From positions 434,001 to 498,000 of the forward strand of contig NZ_JAIRAU010000028.1 in the NCBI RefSeq assembly GCF_020073745.1: a DNA stretch of 64,000 bases, written 5' to 3'. This document shows, one piece after another, positions 29,076 to 39,500 of this stretch; positions within the stretch are counted from its first letter, which is position 1, and every line of letters starts with the position of its first letter. The notes below the pieces were generated by a model, which was not told where the DNA came from, ran no database searches, and saw only the letters and a program-made list of their open reading frames with translations. The translations under genes were made by a program, and so were the position numbers. This DNA is from Nannocystis pusilla. Lineage in GTDB: Bacteria; Myxococcota_A; Polyangia; Nannocystales; Nannocystaceae.

Positions 29076-29172
29076 GCGGAAGGACATGCCCGTCAGGATA
29101 TGCCCCTCGGGGCATGTCCCCTCGAGCTTGTCGCAAGGAGCATGTCACATCGGACATGCCCCCTTTGTCAGC
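29071..29172. repeat. Longest 14-bp module array (8 tetrads)
   Basis: CCTG 29071, CATG 29085, TATG 29099, CATG 29113, CTTG 29127, CATG 29141, CATG 29155, CAGC 29169, all at exactly 14-bp steps. The first tetrad contains the stop codon of the carotenoid oxygenase gene; the array lies between that gene and the convergent recA. Confidence 0.85.
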
Positions 29173-29199
29173 ATCGCGCGCCGCTACGCGCGGCCGGGG

Positions 29200-29303
29200 T
29201 GACCGCGACGTCTCCCGCGCATCGCGCCCGCGTCGCGACGCGCGGACCGGATGACCGCGACGTCTCCAGCGCATCGCGCCCGCGTCGCGACGCGCGGCCG
29301 CCG
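29200..29303. repeat. 52-bp tandem repeat, two copies plus a partial
   Basis: TGACCGCGACGTCTCC starts at 29200 and 29252; the copies differ at a few positions, and a partial copy precedes them (29170-29199). The unit ends in CGTCGCGACG, a perfect 10-bp palindrome. Situated downstream of recA. Confidence 0.75.
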
Positions 29304-29352
29304 AGGCGGCCGCGAGCGCTCCATCCCACCGGGCTCTTGCGAGCCCGCCGCG

Positions 29353-30579
<1,227 letters not shown>

Positions 30580-30623
30580 GAGCGTTTTGGATCCTCAGTG
30601 CGCGGTCTAGCGCCCGCGCGTGA

Positions 30624-30652
30624 TCTATAGGAGAACAAGTGTTCCGTATCAA
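30624..30652 (-). promoter_or_regulatory. recA promoter with overlapping LexA-type operator
   Basis: Minus strand TTGATA (30652-30647), a 17-base spacer, and TATAGA (30629-30624): a strong sigma-70 match ending about 45 bases before the recA ATG. The spacer contains the perfect 12-bp palindrome GAACAAGTGTTC (30633-30644), which fits the GAAC-N4-GTTC type of LexA box. A repressor bound there would block the polymerase. Confidence 0.8.
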
Positions 30653-30753
30653 GCGCTTTCCGCCCTTGACGTCCCCCGGATCGGCCGTCCCGCCGCGAAT
30701 TCGCCGATTTTACCGCGCCCGCGGGCCCCGCCTCGGCCGGCGATCCCCGCCGC

Positions 30754-31902
30754 TCACAGCGGCCCCGCCGGCACCCGCCCCGCCGCGAGCTCCTCCGCTT
30801 GCGGCCCCGAGAAGGGCGACACCAGCAGGCTCGCGTCGCGCTGGCGCGAGCGGAAGTACTCGAAGATGTAGCGCATGCGGTCGTCGAGGCGGGCCCAGTC
30901 GTCGGCGCCGGAGCCCTGGGCGATGCGGTCCGCCAGGTCGAGGCGGTCGAGCACGAACGTCTCGACCCGGTCGACCACCCCGAGCCCGCGCTCGCGCGCC
31001 TCGTAGGCCCCGAGCTGCTGCGCCAGCCGCACGAGCCGCGGATGCTCGAGCCGCGCCAGCTCGTCGGGCCACAGCGGCTGGCCCGGCGGCGCCGGCAGGT
31101 CGCAGCCGAGCCGCAGCACCTGCCCCGAGGGCAGCGCCATCGTCATCATCAATTCCGTCGCGGCCCGCCGCACCCCGGCGGCCAGCGCCTGGCCTGCCAG
31201 CGACAGCTCGTCCGCCGCCCCGAGCTCCTCCAGCGGCGCCGCGAGCGCCCCGGCGATGTACGGCTGCAGCCGCGTCTGCTCGTGCAGCCCGCACAGCCCG
31301 TTGGCCAGCAGCATCAGCTCGGCGCGCGCCGCCGGCGAGCGCTCGTGAAGGGCCGCGAAGTAATAGGTCAGCGCCTCACGCACCAGCGTCTGCCCGCCTC
31401 GCTGCTCGCGCACCAGCGCGCCGTCGCCGGCCACCGTCAGCCGATCCGGCAGGCTCGGGCCCTCCTTGAACAGCCCGACCACGTCGGCCAGCCGCTCCTC
31501 CGTGCGCCCCGGCGGATCGGCGAACGCGAGCGAGAACGCCGCGAACGCCACGCCGAGCTCCGCGAACACGACCGTGTTGCCGCCCATCACGTGCCGGGCG
31601 ATCCGCCGCTGCGTCTGCAGGATCGGCGCCCGCAACGTCAGGTCGTCGAGCACCCCGGGCAGGCGCGCCGCCAGCAGCGCCGACACGCAGGCCCCGAGCT
31701 CCTCCTCGCGGATGAACCGCCCGGCCTGCTTCGACGCCCACACCGCGAAGATCGGCCACGCGAAGTCGGCGCGCCCGAACAGCTCCGCCAGCGCCAGGGT
31801 CAAGCGGTGGTACCCGTCGGTGATGAGGAGGTTGCGCAGGACCGGTCGGTCCTCCATGGCCACGATCTCGCGCACCCGCTCCGGCGTCATCCACTCCCCC
31901 AT
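30754..31902 (-). CDS. Soluble hypothetical protein, 382 aa
   Basis: Not recognised. From the ATG at 31902 the protein is a largely helical, soluble product without signal peptide or membrane segment: LRNLLITDGYHRLTLALAELF, FAVWASKQAGRFIREEELGA, then GGNTVVFAELGVAFAAFSLAF. The N-terminal part has several Trp and His residues that might form an active site. The last 90 residues are Arg/Asp-rich (DDWARLDDRMRYIFEYFRSR). It is divergent from the nucleotidase gene with about 75 bases between starts, and follows recA in the same direction but with the recA promoter in between, so it is not part of a recA operon. Confidence 0.7.
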   Translation of the reverse strand: MGEWMTPERVREIVAMEDRPVLRNLLITDGYHRLTLALAELFGRADFAWPIFAVWASKQAGRFIREEELGACVSALLAARLPGVLDDLTLRAPILQTQRRIARHVMGGNTVVFAELGVAFAAFSLAFADPPGRTEERLADVVGLFKEGPSLPDRLTVAGDGALVREQRGGQTLVREALTYYFAALHERSPAARAELMLLANGLCGLHEQTRLQPYIAGALAAPLEELGAADELSLAGQALAAGVRRAATELMMTMALPSGQVLRLGCDLPAPPGQPLWPDELARLEHPRLVRLAQQLGAYEARERGLGVVDRVETFVLDRLDLADRIAQGSGADDWARLDDRMRYIFEYFRSRQRDASLLVSPFSGPQAEELAAGRVPAGPL

Positions 31903-31978
31903 CGCCACAGCTTGGACCGAACTCGGCCGCCAGGGATCGCCCGCGCAGCGCAGCGCCGCACCGGCTATCGTGAACGCC

Positions 31979-33772
31979 GTGACGACCCGCCCGCTCCGCC
32001 CCCCGACTGGCGCCCGCGACGTGCGCGACCCGGAGACGTCGGCGTCCTCCGGCCGCGCGAGAGCCCACTTCCGCGCGACCCTCGGCATCCTCCTCGGCCT
32101 CGTCGGCGCCTGTCGCCCGCAGCCCGAGGAGCCGCCGCCGGCCGGCGAGCACGTCACCCTCACGATCATCGGCACCAGCGACCTCCACGGCCACCTGCGC
32201 GCGCTCCCGCTGCTGGCGACCCACCTCGCGGCGCTGAGGCGCGAGCGCGCGGCCGAAGGCGGCGGCGTCGTCCTGGTCGACGCCGGGGACATGTTCCAGG
32301 GGACACTCGAGTCGAACCTCGTCGAGGGCGCCAGCGTCGTCGACGCCTACGCCGCGCTCGGCTACGACGCCGTCGCCGTCGGCAACCACGAGTTCGACTT
32401 CGGCCCGGTCGGCCCGCGGGCGACCGCCGCGACCCCTTTCGGCGAGGGCGAGGCCGACCCGCGCGGCGCCCTGCAGGCGCGCATCCGCCAGGCCCCGTAC
32501 CCGTTCCTCGCGGCCAACCTGCGCCGCAAGGGCAGCGACGAGCCCGCGGGCATCGGCGTCCCCTCGACCTTGATCGAGCGCGCGGGCGTCAAGGTCGGCA
32601 TCGTCGGCGTCACCACCGAGGGCACCCCGCACACCACCATCGCCGGCAACATCACCGACCTCGAGGTCGCCCCGCTGGCCGACACGATCGCCGCCGAGGC
32701 CGCGAGCCTGCGGGCCCGCGGCGCCGCCGTCGTCGTCGTCGCCGCCCACGCCGGCGGCCGCTGCACCGCCTTCGCCGACCCCGACGACCTCGCCAGCTGC
32801 GAGCCCGACCACGAGATCATGGCCGTCGCCCGCGCCCTCCCGCCCGGCGCCGTCGACGTCATCGTCGCCGGCCACACCCACCAGGCCATGGCCCACCGCG
32901 TCGGCGGCGTCGCCATCGTCCAGTCGTACGCGCTCGGGGCCGCGTTCGGCCGCGTCGACCTCGTCATCGACAAGACTTCAGGACATGTCGTTTCGAACAT
33001 GGTCCATGCGCCACGTAAGTTGTGCGCCGGCGCCGGCGCCGACCCCGACGATCCGCCGGCCGTGTGCGACGCCCGCGACGACGCCGGCGCGCCGCTCGTG
33101 GCCGACGCCACGCTCGCCGCGGTCGTCGCCCCGGCGCTGGCCGCCGCCGACGCGGTGCGCGAGCGCCCGCTCGGGCCGACGGTCGCCGCCGCGTTCGTCG
33201 CCCGGCACCGGGCCGAGAACCCGCTCGGCAACCTGTTCGTCGACCTCATGCTGCGGGCCCGGCCCGACGTCGACGCCGCGATCATCAACGGCGGCGGCCT
33301 GCGAGCCGACCTCCCGGCCGGGCCGCTGCGCTACGGCGCGCTGTACGAGTCGTTCCCGTTCGACAACCGGTTCGCGCGCGTGCGCCTCAAGGCCGGCGAC
33401 TTCGCGGCGATGATCGCCGGCAGCCTCGGCGGCGGCGCCTTCTTCTCGCTCGGCGGACTCGAGGCGGTCGCCGCCTGCGACGGCGCCGACCTCGGCGTCA
33501 CGCTCTTCAAGGCCGGCGTCCCGCTCGCGGCCGATCGCGAGATCGTCGTGCTCGCCAGCGACTTCCTCGCCACCGGCGGCGACCGGGCCTTCGCCGGCTT
33601 GCAGGAGCGCGGCCTCGCGACCGTCACGCTCGAAGAGGACCCGCCGCTGCGCGAGGCCCTCGCCGCCGAGCTCGAGGAGATGGGACCCGTCGCGCTCGCG
33701 CCGATCGAATTCCACGACCCGTCGCGCCCGCGGCTGCGCGCGCCCGGCGACCCGCCGGTCCGCTGCCCTTGA
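31979..33772 (+). CDS. Secreted 5'-nucleotidase / UshA-type metallophosphoesterase lipoprotein
   Basis: 597 residues from a GTG at 31979 (another GTG at 31970 is possible); a lipobox LVGAC places C45 as the anchor. The N-terminal metallophosphatase domain has the dimetal motifs GTSDLHGHL, VDAGDMFQG, GNHEFDFG and AGHTHQAM. The C-terminal 5'-nucleotidase domain shows NPLGNLFVDLM, IINGGGLRADLPAGPL, YESFPFDNRF and a final FLATGGDRAFAGL. It would hydrolyse extracellular nucleotides to nucleosides and phosphate. A repeat array (32984-33015) writes SGHVVSNMVHAPRKL into the interdomain region just after the first domain. Confidence 0.92.
   Translation: MTTRPLRPPTGARDVRDPETSASSGRARAHFRATLGILLGLVGACRPQPEEPPPAGEHVTLTIIGTSDLHGHLRALPLLATHLAALRRERAAEGGGVVLVDAGDMFQGTLESNLVEGASVVDAYAALGYDAVAVGNHEFDFGPVGPRATAATPFGEGEADPRGALQARIRQAPYPFLAANLRRKGSDEPAGIGVPSTLIERAGVKVGIVGVTTEGTPHTTIAGNITDLEVAPLADTIAAEAASLRARGAAVVVVAAHAGGRCTAFADPDDLASCEPDHEIMAVARALPPGAVDVIVAGHTHQAMAHRVGGVAIVQSYALGAAFGRVDLVIDKTSGHVVSNMVHAPRKLCAGAGADPDDPPAVCDARDDAGAPLVADATLAAVVAPALAAADAVRERPLGPTVAAAFVARHRAENPLGNLFVDLMLRARPDVDAAIINGGGLRADLPAGPLRYGALYESFPFDNRFARVRLKAGDFAAMIAGSLGGGAFFSLGGLEAVAACDGADLGVTLFKAGVPLAADREIVVLASDFLATGGDRAFAGLQERGLATVTLEEDPPLREALAAELEEMGPVALAPIEFHDPSRPRLRAPGDPPVRCP
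32984..33015. repeat. 14-bp module array between nucleotidase domains
   Basis: CATG 32984, CATG 32998, CACG 33012; local A/T content rises at TCAGGACATGTCGTTTCGAA. Confidence 0.65.
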
Positions 33773-33836
33773 CGCCCCGCGAGCACCATGTGCTCCAGCG
33801 AGATCTGCCTCGCCTGCGCTTGCAGCCGCGCGGGTA

Positions 33837-33860
33837 AATCAGCGGCGCTCGCCGCTGATT
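33837..33860. terminator. Perfect hairpin over the cinA stop codon
   Basis: AATCAGCGGCG (33837-33847) and CGCCGCTGATT (33850-33860) are exact complements separated by two bases. On the cinA strand the stem contains the stop codon and is followed by TTTACCC, a short T-run, so it fits an intrinsic terminator serving both convergent genes. Confidence 0.6.
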
Positions 33861-35158
33861 CCGCCGGCGTCGAGTTCGCCGACGCGAGCCAGGCCGCGGG
33901 CCACCAGGCGGTCCCACACCAGCTTGAGGGCCACGATCCCCGCCACGTGCTGGATGAGGGCCCGGTCGCCCCACAATTGCACGCGCTTGTGCATGCAACC
34001 CTCGGCGTCGGCGACCGCGAAGTCGACGGTGCCGACCGGCTTCTCCGGCGTGCCGCCGCCGGGGCCGGCGATCCCGGTGATCGCGACCGCCACGTCGGCG
34101 CCGAGCGCCCGCCGCGCCCCCTCGGCCATCGCCCGGGCCACGGGTTCGGACACCGCGCCGTGCGTCTGGAGAGTGTCTTCCGCGACCCCCAACACCGCCG
34201 TCTTCACCGCGTTGGCGTAGGCGACGACGCCGCCCTGGAACACGTCGGAGGCCCCGGCGATCGCCGTGAGGCGGGCCGCGACCTGTCCTCCGGTACAGGA
34301 CTCGGCCGTGGCCAGGGTGAGGCCCGCCAGGCGACAGGCGTCCAGCACCCGCACCTCGAGCTCGGCCTCGCCGATGCCGTAGAGCGAGCTGCGGAGGGCG
34401 GCCTGAAACGGCGCGTCGAAGCTGCGCAGCTCCTCCTCGGTGGCCCGCGCCCCGCCCTCGCCGGCCAGGCCCTCGAGGATCAGCAGCACCTGCGGCGTGG
34501 CGGCGCGGTAGTGGAGGTAGACGGCGGCGAGCCCGGGCGAGCGGGCCCGCGCCGCCGCCAGGATCGGCTCGATCTCGACGGCCACGGCCGATTCGCCGCG
34601 GCCGATCAGGCGGTAGATCCGGCGCGGGATGTCCGGCAGCGCGAAGCGCCGGCGCAGCCGCGGCTCGACCTGCTCGGTCATCATCCGCTTCATCTCGCGC
34701 GGGACCCCGGGCATGCAGGCGACGTAGGAGCCGCGGGGCAGGGCGACGGCGAAGCCCGGGGCGGTGCCGATCGGGTTGTGCAGCACGTCGCAGCCGGCCG
34801 GCAGATCGGCCTGTTTGCGGTTGATGTCGGGCATCGGCCGGCCCATGGCGGCGAACATGGCCGCGATGGCGGCCTCGGAGGCGGCGTCGCGGACCAGCGG
34901 GACGCCGGCGGCGAGCGCGACGGCCTCGGCCGTGAGATCGTCCGAAGTCGGGCCGAGGCCGCCGGAGACGAGGCAGAGATCGACCGAGACCTCGCCGATG
35001 GCGGCCACGATCTCGGGGATGCGGTCGCGGACCGAAAGCGCCCGGACGACCTCGAACCCGAGCTGTCGGAGGCGTTCGCCGAGAAAGGCCAGGTTGGTGT
35101 TGACCGTGTCTCCAGACAGCAATTCGTCGCCGATGGTGAGGATCTGGGCCGTGGGCAT
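33839..35158 (-). CDS. cinA: CinA-type protein: ADP-ribose pyrophosphatase-like plus NMN deamidase
   Basis: 439 residues, two domains. The N-terminal MoCF-like COG1058 domain (MPTAQILTIGDELLSGDTVNTN, LVSGGLGPTSDDLT, ACMPGVPREMKRM) and the C-terminal nicotinamide-nucleotide amidase domain (TLATAESCTGGQVAARLT with the catalytic Ser, VAITGIAGPGGGTPEKPVGTV). Such proteins work in NAD recycling, converting NMN to nicotinate mononucleotide. In some naturally competent bacteria cinA is co-transcribed with recA; here it is about 3.3 kb away on the same strand with other genes between. One single repeat module lies in the amidase domain codons. Confidence 0.95.
   Translation of the reverse strand: MPTAQILTIGDELLSGDTVNTNLAFLGERLRQLGFEVVRALSVRDRIPEIVAAIGEVSVDLCLVSGGLGPTSDDLTAEAVALAAGVPLVRDAASEAAIAAMFAAMGRPMPDINRKQADLPAGCDVLHNPIGTAPGFAVALPRGSYVACMPGVPREMKRMMTEQVEPRLRRRFALPDIPRRIYRLIGRGESAVAVEIEPILAAARARSPGLAAVYLHYRAATPQVLLILEGLAGEGGARATEEELRSFDAPFQAALRSSLYGIGEAELEVRVLDACRLAGLTLATAESCTGGQVAARLTAIAGASDVFQGGVVAYANAVKTAVLGVAEDTLQTHGAVSEPVARAMAEGARRALGADVAVAITGIAGPGGGTPEKPVGTVDFAVADAEGCMHKRVQLWGDRALIQHVAGIVALKLVWDRLVARGLARVGELDAGGISGERR
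34282..34299. repeat. Single 14-bp module inside cinA
   Basis: CCTG 34282 and CAGG 34296 around TGTCCTCCGGTACA. It lies over the codons of the conserved catalytic segment (AESCTGGQV), so the match is in codons that cannot easily change. Confidence 0.45.
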
Positions 35159-35295
35159 CGCCCGGGCACCCTAGCACCCCTCGGGTTGCGACGGCCGGCG
35201 GTGAGGGCTCGCGTACGCGGGCCCGGAGCGCCCTCCGCGCGCCCGGTCCGTCGGTCTTTCCGCGCTCGCCTCGGTCCGCTAGGATAAAGCCCACC

Positions 35296-36054
35296 GTGCG
35301 ACTTCGTTACGCTGCCAAGACCGATGTGGGCATGAAGCGCGCCCACAACGAGGATTACTTCTCGCTGATCGAAGACGAGAAGGTGTTCTTGGTCGCCGAC
35401 GGCATGGGTGGGCACGCGTGCGGAGAGGTCGCCAGCAAGCTCTCGGGCGACGTCATCAGCGAGTTCTACATGCACTCCAAGGACATGGACGCGACGTGGC
35501 CGTACCGCTACGACCCGAACCTGTCCTACCCGGAGAACCGCATGGTCGCCGCGATAAGGCTGGCCAACGCGCGCATCTACGACGCCGCGCAGAAGAACCC
35601 CAACCTGCGCGGCATGGGCACCACGATCGTCGGCTGCATGTTCGTCGGCGACCACGTCTACATCTCCCACGTCGGCGACTCGCGCTGCTACCGGATCAAC
35701 GCCGAGATCAAGCAGCTCACGCGCGACCACTCGCTGCTCGAGGACTACAAGGACGCGCGGCCCGACATGAGCGAGGAAGAGGCGCGCAACTTCCCGCACA
35801 AGAACGTGATCACCCGCGCGCTCGGCATGCGCGACACGGTCCAGGTCGACATCACCAAGCACCAGGTGAACGACGGCGACCAGTTCGTCCTCTGCTCCGA
35901 TGGTTTGTCGGGCATGGTCGACGACAAGACGATCTACAAGATCGTGCGCGAGGCCAGCACCCTCGAGAACGCGGTCGCCGAGCTGATCGAGCAGGCCAAC
36001 CGCGCCGGCGGCACCGACAACATCACCGCCATGCTGATCCAGTGCAATCTCTGA
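35296..36054 (+). CDS. PP2C-type Ser/Thr phosphatase
   Basis: 252 residues, a minimal Stp1/PrpC-type phosphatase without sensory domains. Metal-binding motifs: TDVGMKRAHNEDYF, VADGMGGHACGEVAS, GTTIVGCMFVGDHVYISHVGDSRCY, LCSDGLSGMVDD and GGTDNITAMLI. The start is a GTG at 35296. An insertion after the VISEFYM helix (about 60-85; SKDMDATWPYRYDPNLSYPE) resembles the one in PP2C proteins that sit beside kinase genes. It probably reverses phosphorylation by the large kinase two genes downstream; the PilZ protein lies between. Confidence 0.95.
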   Translation: MRLRYAAKTDVGMKRAHNEDYFSLIEDEKVFLVADGMGGHACGEVASKLSGDVISEFYMHSKDMDATWPYRYDPNLSYPENRMVAAIRLANARIYDAAQKNPNLRGMGTTIVGCMFVGDHVYISHVGDSRCYRINAEIKQLTRDHSLLEDYKDARPDMSEEEARNFPHKNVITRALGMRDTVQVDITKHQVNDGDQFVLCSDGLSGMVDDKTIYKIVREASTLENAVAELIEQANRAGGTDNITAMLIQCNL

Positions 36055-36098
36055 CGACGCTGACGCATTGAGCCGCCGCGCTCGCGGCGTGACACCTC

Positions 36099-36485
36099 GT
36101 GACCGACTCACCCGCCAATCGCCGCGCCGAGCCCCGGCTCCCGGTCCACTTCGAGGTCGACTGCACCTCGGGTGACACCTTCCTCTACGCCCACATCACC
36201 GACATCTCGTCGATGGGCATCTTCATCTCGACCGACAAGCCGCTGCCGGTCGGCACCGTGCTGCAGCTCGCGTTCACCCCGCGGGCCGACACGGCCGGCG
36301 GGCCGGCGCCGCAGCGGCTCGAGCTGACCGGCGAGGTCGTGTGGAACACCACCGGCCAGGTCGCGCCCGACAAGCCGGGCATGGGCGTGCGCTTCCATCA
36401 CGCCGCCCCGAAGACGCGCAGCCGCCTGCTCGAGCTCGTGCGCGCGATCGCGTACCTCGACGTCGCCACCGACATCAAGCCCTAG
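36099..36485 (+). CDS. PilZ-domain protein (TIGR02266-like)
   Basis: 128 residues from a GTG at 36099. It has the PilZ motifs: N-terminal NRRAEPRLPV (the RxxxR c-di-GMP switch in short form) and TDISSMGIFI (D/N-x-S-x-x-G), followed by the beta-barrel strands LPVGTVLQLAFTP and RLELTGEVVW, and GMGVRFHH. Myxobacterial single-domain PilZ proteins of this kind link c-di-GMP or pure protein contacts to motility and signalling. Position between a PP2C phosphatase and a kinase suggests one signalling cassette. Confidence 0.9.
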   Translation: MTDSPANRRAEPRLPVHFEVDCTSGDTFLYAHITDISSMGIFISTDKPLPVGTVLQLAFTPRADTAGGPAPQRLELTGEVVWNTTGQVAPDKPGMGVRFHHAAPKTRSRLLELVRAIAYLDVATDIKP

Positions 36486-36530
36486 TGCTAGCTCCCCCAT
36501 CCGGGCGGACGCTGTCGCCCTGTTGGCCCG

Positions 36531-36548
36531 TATGTCCCTTCGGACACC
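36531..36548. repeat. Single 14-bp module that supplies a start codon
   Basis: TATG 36531 and CACC 36545 flank a perfect TGTCCCTTCGGACA (36533-36546). The kinase ATG is at 36532, so the module encodes its first residues (MSLRTP). Confidence 0.6.
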
Positions 36549-39500
36549 CAACGACCGTCCCGGCGACCCGGCCGCGGACGACGAGCCGGTCGTCGAACCG
36601 CGACGGATCGGCCGCTTCGCGTTGCTGCGGCGCCTCGGCGCCGGCTCGATGGGGGTGGTCTACGCCGCCTACGATCCGCAGCTCGACCGCAAGGTCGCGG
36701 TCAAGCTGCTGAAGCGCGGCGACGGCGAGCCGAACCCGCGCTGGCAGGACCGCCTGCTGCGCGAGGCCCAGGCGCTGGCCAAGCTGTCGCACCCCAACGT
36801 GGTCCAGATCCACGAGGTCGGCTTCCACGGCGACGAGGTGTTCGTCGCCATGGAGTTCGTGACCGGCATGACCCTTCGGACATGGCTCTCGGAGCTGCGC
36901 CGGTCCTGGCAAGAGATCGTGGCCGTGTTCGTGCAAGCGGCGCGCGGGCTGGCGGCGGCGCACGCGGCCGACCTGGTCCACCGCGACGTCAAGCCCGACA
37001 ACATCCTCGTCGGCGCCGACGGGCGGGTCCGCGTGGTCGACTTCGGCCTGGTCCGCTTCGGCGACGACGACGACGACGACGCCACCGACGAGGTCCCGCT
37101 GGCGCGGGCGCAGGCGACCCGCACGGCCTCGGGCATCCTGCTCGGGACGCCGGCGTACATGTCGCCGGAGCAGTTCCGCGGCCGCCCGGCCGACGCGCTG
37201 TCGGACCAGTTCAGCCTGTGCGTCGCGCTCTACGAGGCGCTGCACGGCGAGCGCCCGTTCGCCGGCGAGACCGCCGAGGAGGTCGCGCAGGCGGTCGTTC
37301 ACGGCCAGCTGGCGCCGCGACCCGAGCGCCCGGTCCCGGCCTGGCTGCTGCGCCTGGTGTTCCGCGGCCTGGCCCACGAGCCGGGCGCGCGCTGGCCCGA
37401 CCTCGACGTCCTCGCCGCCGAGCTGGCGCGCGACCACGGCCGCCCCCGCCGCACCGTCGCCCTCGCCTGCGCCGGCGCGGCCGCGCTGGTGGCCCTGGTC
37501 GTGGCTGTCTTTTGGGCCAGCTCGTGGCGCGACCGCGAGGCCCGCGCGCGCGCCGAGGCGCTGGCGGCCGGGCGCCTGCGCGCCGCCGAGGACAGCATCG
37601 ACGAGTTCCTGCGCGCCGGCCGGCAGGCCGACGCCGCCGCCGTGCTCGACGCCTTCGTCGCCGTCCCCGAGCACCGCACCACCCGCGCCCTCGTCGACGC
37701 CCTGCGCGGCTGGGGCGAGCGCATGCGGGCCCTCGGCGACATCCCGGCCGCCCGCGCCGCCCACGCCCGCGCCTACGCGGCCGCCCTCGACCCCGCCGCC
37801 GAGCGCTCGATCCTCGGCGACTTCGTGCGCCTGTTCCACGAGCAGTGGGCCTGGGACCAACTCGGCCGCCTGTGCGCGCTGCTCGGCAGCGAGGCGCCCG
37901 GCGGGCCGTGGTCGGGCCGCTGCGCCGAGGCGGCGTTCGCCCGCCGCGACTTCGCCGCGCTGCTGGCCGCCCGCGACCGCCACCCCGACGACCCCGCCCT
38001 CGTCGACCTCGCGCCGCTGGCCGCCGCCTGGACCGAGGCCACCCCGCTGAGCCGCGACATCCTCGGCGCCGGCCCGCTGTCGCCGCCCGGCGCCCTCCCG
38101 CGCGAGCTCTACCTCCACCGCGACAGCCCCGCGCCCGGCCGCCTCGACGTCGTCCTGCCGACGCCCAAGCTGCCCGTGGTCCGCTCCTACACCCTGCCGA
38201 GCCGGTTCGCCCCGCGCGTGCGCCCCCTGTCTCTCGGGCCAGGTGAACCGCCGCTGCTGCTGACCTGGAGCGCCGCCCACCGCCGCGCCTCGCTGTCAGC
38301 CGCCCGGCCCGACCGCCTGGTCGAGCTGGTCAGCACCGCCGCCGACGAGCCGCTCGCCGCCGCGGTCGCCGACCTCGACCGCGACGGCGCGCGCGAGGTC
38401 TACGTCGGCACCGGCCCCTACGGCCGCGTGCTCCTGTCCTTCGAGCCACTGTCCGATGGGACATGGCGCATCGACCATCCTCACCCCGAGACCGACGCCA
38501 CCAACTCCGACATCACCTCGATCGTCGCCGCCGACCTCGACGGCGACGGCGCCGACGAGCTGGTGATCGCCGCCGGCCCGTGGCGCGCCTTCGACCTCCG
38601 CGTGCTCCGCCCCGGCGAGGACGGCCCGCTCGAGCTGGTCGCCCGCCGCAAGCTCGGCGCCGTCGTCGGCCTCACCACCCTCCGCGCCGCCGACGGCGAG
38701 CGCCTCCTCGTCGCCCTCAAGACCGACGGCTACCCGAGCAAGATCGCCTTCCCCGCCGACCACCCCGCCGGTCCGCCGGCCGGCATCTACCTGCTGCGCC
38801 TCAGGGGCAGCGAGCTCGAGACCGTGCGCTTCTTGCCCGCGCCGCGCCGCGCCGGCAGCGACGAGCCGGTCGACCTGTTCCGGCTGCACGTCGGCGACAT
38901 CGACGGCGACGGCCTCGACGACATCATGCTCGGCGCCCACGACCACGAGCCGCTGCCGGGCTTCAGCGTGATCCACCGCCAGCACGGCGACGGCAGCTTC
39001 GGCACGGCGATGCTCGCCGGCTTCCACCCGATCGCGCTGGTCGAGCTCGACGGCGACCCCACGGCCGAGCTCATCGCCCGCACCACCGGCCCGCTCAACA
39101 CCCAGGAGACCTGGCTGCTCGGCGTCGTCGCCGAGCCGACGCCGGTGCTGCAGGTGCCGCACGCGCCCGAGCCCGCGCCGCCGCCCCCGCTCGCCGATCC
39201 GCTGCTGGCCCGCGCGTGGCGGCGGGCCGAGCAGCTGGCCGCGCTCGACCTGTCCTCCGAGGCAGCTCGCGCGCTCGACGACCTCGCCGGCCTGCTGCCC
39301 GACGAGCCGCGCCTGGTCGCCCGCATGCGGGCCGCCGAGCTGCACGAGGCCGCCGGCGACGACCTCGCCGCCGCCGAGCGCTTCGAGCTGCTCGGCGATC
39401 GCAGCGACGCCCTGCTCGGCGCCGCCCGCACCTACGAGCAGGCCGGCCGGTTCGCCGACGCGCTGCGGGTCTCCCGGCAGCTGACCCGGCGCGGCGACCT

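Noticed and set aside
29071..29172. CRISPR-like array
   Set aside because: Period is 14 bp with no unique 30-bp spacers, and no cas genes are in the window.
32290..32307. CATG/CACT pair at 14 bp in the nucleotidase gene
   Set aside because: It spells the conserved GDMFQG motif, so the match may be chance; not counted as a module.
35279..35296. Promoter TAGGAT just before the PP2C gene
   Set aside because: The -10 match is fair, but no acceptable -35 element lies 16-19 bases upstream.
36523..36531. TTG start for the kinase
   Set aside because: Adds three residues only; the ATG at 36532 is stronger, though it lies in a repeat module.
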